Part shown: positions 12,784-15,855 of the stretch, in pieces | How the letters are laid out: every line of letters starts with the position of its first letter | How positions within the stretch are numbered: position 1 is the first letter of the stretch | Assembly (NCBI RefSeq): GCF_040392825.1 | Contig: NZ_JBEBVH010000075.1 | Coordinates: forward strand, 1 to 15,855 | Direction of reading: 5' to 3' | Source of the DNA: Pseudopedobacter sp040392825 | GTDB taxonomy: Bacteria; Bacteroidota; Bacteroidia; Sphingobacteriales; Sphingobacteriaceae | DNA: 15,855 bases | Program-made: the position numbers and the translations under genes | Notes under the pieces: generated by a model | Seen by the model: the letters and a program-made list of their open reading frames with translations, nothing else | What the model was told of the DNA's origin: nothing | Databases searched by the model: none

Positions 12784-14124
12784 ATGCTTGAAAATAACAA
12801 CTCGTTAAACATTATCAAGGCGAGGAATGCTTCTGAACCTGAGTTTTTACAGGCGGTAACAGAAGTTGCTGAGTCTGTGCTACCTTACATCGAAAAACAT
12901 CCTATTTACAAAAACAATAAAATATTCGAAAGAATAGCAGAACCAGAGCGTGTAATCATGTTTAGAGTGCCTTGGGTTGATGATAAAGGCGAGATTCAAG
13001 TAAACAGAGGATACCGTATTCAAATGAATAGTGCAATTGGCCCTTATAAAGGAGGCTTGCGTTTTCACCCTTCTGTTACTTTAAGTGTATTGAAATTCTT
13101 AGCTTTTGAGCAAGTTTTCAAAAATAGCTTGACAGGACTTCCAATGGGTGGTGGTAAAGGAGGTTCTGATTTTGATCCAAAAGGTAAATCTGATAATGAA
13201 GTTATGCGTTTTTGTCAAAGCTTCATGACCGAGTTATCTCGTCATATCGGTGCAAACCTGGACGTTCCCGCTGGTGATATTGGCGTAGGTAAACGCGAAA
13301 TAGGTTACTTATTTGGTCAATATAAAAGATTACAAAACGAATTTACCGGTGTATTAACAGGTAAAAGTATCGAGTGGGGTGGTAGCCAGATAAGACCAGA
13401 AGCTACGGGTTACGGATTGGTTTATTTCGTAGAAGAAATCTTCAAAACACAAGGAAAAAGTCTATTAGGAAAGACTGTAGTTATTTCCGGTTCTGGAAAT
13501 GTGGCGCAGTTTGCTGCAGAAAAGTGTATCCAACAAGGGGCTAAAGTGTTAACGATGTCTGATTCTGCGGGTTATATCTACGATCCGGAAGGCATTGACT
13601 TAGCTAAATTAGAATATATTAAGAATTTAAAAGATAATCTAAGAGGTAGAATAAAACAGTATACTAACGATTATCCTCAGGCACAATATTTTGAGGGCGA
13701 AAAACCTTGGGGTATTAAATGTGATATCGCTTTACCTAATGCAACACAAAATGAGTTAGGGGGTGAAGATGCAGCAAAATTAATTGCTAATGGTTGTTTC
13801 TGTGTAGCGGAAGGTGCTAATATGCCTTGTACACCAGAAGCGGTTCAGGCTTTCAATACAGCAAAAGTATTTTATGCTCCGGGTAAAGCTGCTAATGCTG
13901 GTGGTGTGGCAGTTTCTGGTTTGGAAATGGCGCAAAATTCATTACGTTATAACTGGTCCAGAGATAAGGTAGATGCTAAATTGAAAGAAATTATGCATGA
14001 CATTCACGCAATCTGTGTGAAATACGGAACAGAAGAAGATGGACACGTAAACTATGAAAAAGGTGCTAACATCGGTGGTTTTGTGAAAGTTGCTGATGCA
14101 ATGATTGCTCAAGGTGTAGTTTAA
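12784..14124 (+). CDS. gdhA: Glutamate dehydrogenase, NADP-type (GdhA)
   Basis: 446-aa hexameric-type glutamate dehydrogenase, which makes glutamate from 2-oxoglutarate and ammonium with NADPH. Substrate domain: GYRIQMNSAIGPYKGGLRFH (76-95, Lys89), then PMGGGKGGSDFDP with catalytic Lys125, and DVPAGDIGVG. Rossmann domain from ~230: VVISGSGNVAQFAAEK. Later motifs are IALPNATQNE, EGANMP and APGKAANAGGVAVSG. The length and the ~45-residue N-terminal helical arm match the bacterial NADP (GDH50) class. Cofactor preference is inferred from class. It stands alone, with its own promoter box upstream and a strong terminator downstream, as expected of a highly expressed nitrogen-assimilation enzyme. 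The gene is complete and normal. Confidence 0.97.
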   Translation: MLENNNSLNIIKARNASEPEFLQAVTEVAESVLPYIEKHPIYKNNKIFERIAEPERVIMFRVPWVDDKGEIQVNRGYRIQMNSAIGPYKGGLRFHPSVTLSVLKFLAFEQVFKNSLTGLPMGGGKGGSDFDPKGKSDNEVMRFCQSFMTELSRHIGANLDVPAGDIGVGKREIGYLFGQYKRLQNEFTGVLTGKSIEWGGSQIRPEATGYGLVYFVEEIFKTQGKSLLGKTVVISGSGNVAQFAAEKCIQQGAKVLTMSDSAGYIYDPEGIDLAKLEYIKNLKDNLRGRIKQYTNDYPQAQYFEGEKPWGIKCDIALPNATQNELGGEDAAKLIANGCFCVAEGANMPCTPEAVQAFNTAKVFYAPGKAANAGGVAVSGLEMAQNSLRYNWSRDKVDAKLKEIMHDIHAICVKYGTEEDGHVNYEKGANIGGFVKVADAMIAQGVV

Positions 14125-14147
14125 TCAATCACGATAAACAAATTAAG

Positions 14148-14179
14148 AAGGCCTTTCTGCGAAAGCAGAGAGGCCTTTT
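14148..14179 (+). terminator. Rho-independent terminator after gdhA (possibly bidirectional)
   Basis: A 13-bp stem with one T-G wobble (aaggcctttctgc / gcagagaggcctt) is closed by a GAAA tetraloop (14161-14164) and runs into TTTT. It lies between the stop of gdhA (14124) and the convergent stop of the methyltransferase gene (14182). On the minus strand the stem is followed by ttcttaattt, a weaker T-rich tail, so it may serve both genes. Confidence 0.9.
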
Positions 14180-14181
14180 GC

Positions 14182-14889
14182 TTATTTTATAGCTCCGAAA
14201 GCAGCAAAACAGGAGTTTTTATGTAGAATTTCTACATGTCTGAAACCTACCTCTCTAAGTAAGTTAGTTTGGAAAAGTACAGAACGCGGACTATCTTCTT
14301 TTGCTATATAATCAAATACATGCTGTTTATATTCCGTCCCGCCCAGCTTTTCAAGAAATTCTCCATAATTTCTTTCGAATAACTGTTGTATAGAAGGTAT
14401 GTCATGAGAAATCAGGTCACATATCCAAAAGCTCCCATTAGGTTTTAAAGAAGAATATATTTTTTTAAATACCGAATACCAGTCTTCATCAGTTCTTAGA
14501 TGGTGTAATACTGCCCCTGCCATAACAATACAATATTTATTTTCCTCAATCGGTAATTCTAAAATATCGCCCTGAATAGTTTCAATATCCCCGGTCGTTA
14601 GCTCACTTATCCTTTCATTGGCCTTATTAAGCATAGGAAAGCTCAGATCAATTAATGTACAATTCAGATTAGGTATTTTTTGAAGCGTTTTGATAGTGTA
14701 GTTCCCTGCACCACAGCCAATATCTAATAGTCTTTTAGCATTAGGTACCGTAGTCTTAGCTGCATCTGTAATTAACTCCAAACACAGTTTTGCATCAATC
14801 ACTGTTTCCTGTCCGGTATCCAGATTAGAAAACCGTTCTACATTTTTGTCAAACCGTTCTCTGATTTCATTTATAGATAATTTTTCCAT
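14182..14889 (-). CDS. Class I SAM-dependent methyltransferase
   Basis: 235-aa class I methyltransferase. Motif I is LLDIGCGAGNY (54-64), the acidic residue ending strand 2 is Asp81 (TLIDLSFPML), motif II/III is GDILELPIEENKYCIVMAGAVLHHL (~107-131), and motif V region is SLKPNGSFWICDLISHD. The N-terminal helices 1-45 and the C-terminal part (FERNYGEFLEKLGG...LREVGFRHVEILHK) belong to the small-molecule methyltransferase type (Methyltransf_11/25) rather than DNA or rRNA enzymes. No signal peptide. The substrate cannot be told. It is divergent from a LysR-type regulator gene with 101 nt between starts, the standard layout for a gene controlled by its neighbouring LysR protein. Confidence 0.88.
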   Translation of the reverse strand: MEKLSINEIRERFDKNVERFSNLDTGQETVIDAKLCLELITDAAKTTVPNAKRLLDIGCGAGNYTIKTLQKIPNLNCTLIDLSFPMLNKANERISELTTGDIETIQGDILELPIEENKYCIVMAGAVLHHLRTDEDWYSVFKKIYSSLKPNGSFWICDLISHDIPSIQQLFERNYGEFLEKLGGTEYKQHVFDYIAKEDSPRSVLFQTNLLREVGFRHVEILHKNSCFAAFGAIK

Positions 14890-14938
14890 ATCGTGGTTTT
14901 TTAAAGCTTGCGATAGAACGAAATTAAGACTGTGTATG

Positions 14939-14953
14939 ATATTTTGAAAATAT
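14939..14953. promoter_or_regulatory. Perfect palindrome with T-N11-A pattern, candidate LysR operator
   Basis: ATATTTT-G-AAAATAT is an exact 7-bp inverted repeat around one base and contains T14940-N11-A14952, the LysR-type binding pattern. It lies 37 nt upstream of the LysR gene start and 49 nt upstream of the divergent methyltransferase start, directly before the LysR gene's own -7 box. Binding is inferred. Confidence 0.55.
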
Positions 14954-14961
14954 TAAATTTG
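14954..14961 (+). promoter_or_regulatory. Bacteroidota -7 box (TAAATTTG) of the LysR-type gene
   Basis: Exact TAnnTTTG match 29 nt before the ATG at 14991, immediately after the palindrome. A regulator on that palindrome would block this promoter, which fits autorepression. Confidence 0.45.
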
Positions 14962-14990
14962 TCAATTAATGATTCTTATTAGGTATCAAT

Positions 14991-15855
14991 ATGGAGTTAA
15001 GACATTTATTGTATTTTAAATCGGTTGCCGAAGAATTACATTTTAGGAAAGCCGCAACTAAACTTTTTATTTCTCAGCCTCCGTTAAGCAGGCAAATTAA
15101 AGAATTAGAAGAAGAACTTGGAGTTGTTCTGTTTGAGCGGAACAACAAAAAAGTTAGTTTGACAGATGCAGGTTTATACTTTAAGAAAGAAGTAGATAAA
15201 CTGTTTAATAATTTAGCAGAAAGTAGAAATGTGGTTAAACAAATTCACCAGGCAATTAGTGGCGAATTAAGGATCGGTTATATTAGTTCTACTTTCCATG
15301 AACATTTAATTGCTGTACTAAAGCAAATGTTAGATGTATATCCATATGTGAAAACAAAATTATACGAAGTCCCTTCAGTGAAACAGATAGTTGCATTAGA
15401 GGAAGGGAAGCTTGATATAGGTATTATCAGGGCTCCGGTAAATTCCGAAAAGCTAAATGTGAGGCATTTATTTATGGACCCGTTTGTTTTAGTCAGCAAA
15501 GAACCTATAGGTTATAAAACTTATGCAGAGTTAAAACGCTGCTTGGAAGATAAACCGTTTGTTTTTTTTAATCGGGATTATGCACCGCATTTTTATGGAA
15601 AGCTTACAGAGATATGCGGTAGAATTGGTTTTATGCCAGAGGTAACTCATGAGGCAAACAACGTACACTCAATTCTTCAACTAGTAGTGAAAGGAATGGG
15701 AGTTTCAATATTGCCGAAATCCTCTATAGATCAATATAACTATCTTGATGTTTGTTTAACTTCATTGGATATGGATTATATATCTACGGAGGTAGTGGTT
15801 GTTAGCAATTTTTCAAATGAAAATTCTCTAATAGGTTGGTTTATAGGTAAATATA
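14991..15855 (+). CDS. LysR-type transcriptional regulator (3' end outside window)
   Basis: 288 codons are visible and no stop is reached; LysR proteins are usually 290-310 aa, so only a few residues are missing. Winged helix-turn-helix at 1-60: MELRHLLYFKSVAEELHFRKA, then KLFISQPPLSRQIKELEEELG and LFERNNKKVSLTDAG, followed by the linker helix. Effector domain from ~90: GELRIGYISSTFHEHL (first subdomain), EEGKLDIGIIRAP, a hinge near FVLVSKE, a second subdomain with FFNRDYAPHF, and the return segment ILQLVVKGMGVSILPKSS. Its nearest style is the LysR group with aromatic or small organic acid co-inducers, but the ligand cannot be read. The start ATG 14991 is the family-standard position. It is divergent from the methyltransferase gene, its likely target together with itself. 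Confidence 0.93.
   Translation, partial: MELRHLLYFKSVAEELHFRKAATKLFISQPPLSRQIKELEEELGVVLFERNNKKVSLTDAGLYFKKEVDKLFNNLAESRNVVKQIHQAISGELRIGYISSTFHEHLIAVLKQMLDVYPYVKTKLYEVPSVKQIVALEEGKLDIGIIRAPVNSEKLNVRHLFMDPFVLVSKEPIGYKTYAELKRCLEDKPFVFFNRDYAPHFYGKLTEICGRIGFMPEVTHEANNVHSILQLVVKGMGVSILPKSSIDQYNYLDVCLTSLDMDYISTEVVVVSNFSNENSLIGWFIGKY

Noticed and set aside
15278..15499. Minus-strand open frame near the right edge
   Set aside because: Antisense to the LysR-type gene, whose domain pattern is continuous across it.
1..15855. CRISPR arrays, tRNA or rRNA genes, intact insertion sequences
   Set aside because: Looked for spaced direct repeats, cloverleaf-like segments and transposase motifs; none seen.

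Overview
The window looks like the chromosome of an AT-rich Bacteroidota bacterium, most likely a Sphingobacteriaceae member (Pedobacter/Sphingobacterium type). The reasons are lipoprotein glycosidases behind a LamG-domain protein (the layout of a polysaccharide utilization locus, PUL), several TAnnTTTG -7 promoter boxes as used by the Bacteroidota housekeeping sigma factor, few Shine-Dalgarno sequences, and the style of the conserved small proteins. The genus is inferred from protein style, not from a database search.

Positions 1-6645 (+) are the downstream half of a PUL. They hold the C-terminus of a LamG/concanavalin-A-fold protein, a strong intercistronic hairpin, two consecutive GH144-family (Pfam 'Glycoamylase') lipoproteins, a GH3 beta-glucosidase lipoprotein and a secreted alpha/beta-hydrolase. 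Gaps between the four enzyme genes are 2-28 nt, so they form one operon. GH144 plus GH3 is the known enzyme pairing for beta-1,2-glucan (sophoran): GH144 cuts the polymer and oligomers, and GH3 releases glucose. All four acidic residues remembered as important in the Chitinophaga pinensis GH144 enzyme are present at matching spacing. One GH144 paralogue carries an extra N-terminal Ig-like domain and the other does not, which suggests an exo/endo split.

Positions 6646-8990 are a decaying stretch. An intact antitoxin gene overlaps a YoeB-family toxin gene broken by two single-base frameshifts. Then come msrA (-), a 17-bp perfect-stem palindrome, an orphan C-terminal fragment of an MFS transporter, and about 540 nt without a gene.

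Positions 8991-9942 (+) hold two small exported or membrane-anchored proteins: an unrecognised 97-aa protein, and a 143-aa protein resembling a minimal S74-type tail-fibre chaperone domain. A clear rho-independent terminator ends this part.

Positions 10005-12538 are one-carbon and sugar-phosphate metabolism: purU (+), a 6-phospho-3-hexuloisomerase-like SIS protein (+), then convergent purN with a downstream membrane-anchored 140-aa protein (both -). The start codon of that 140-aa gene lies inside a 10-bp hairpin. Positions 12784-14179 are NADP-type glutamate dehydrogenase (gdhA) with its own promoter box and a GAAA-loop terminator. Positions 14182-15855 are a SAM-dependent methyltransferase (-) divergent from a LysR-type regulator (+) that runs off the window, with a perfect ATATTTT-G-AAAATAT palindrome in the shared intergenic region. 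No tRNA, rRNA, CRISPR or intact insertion sequence was seen.
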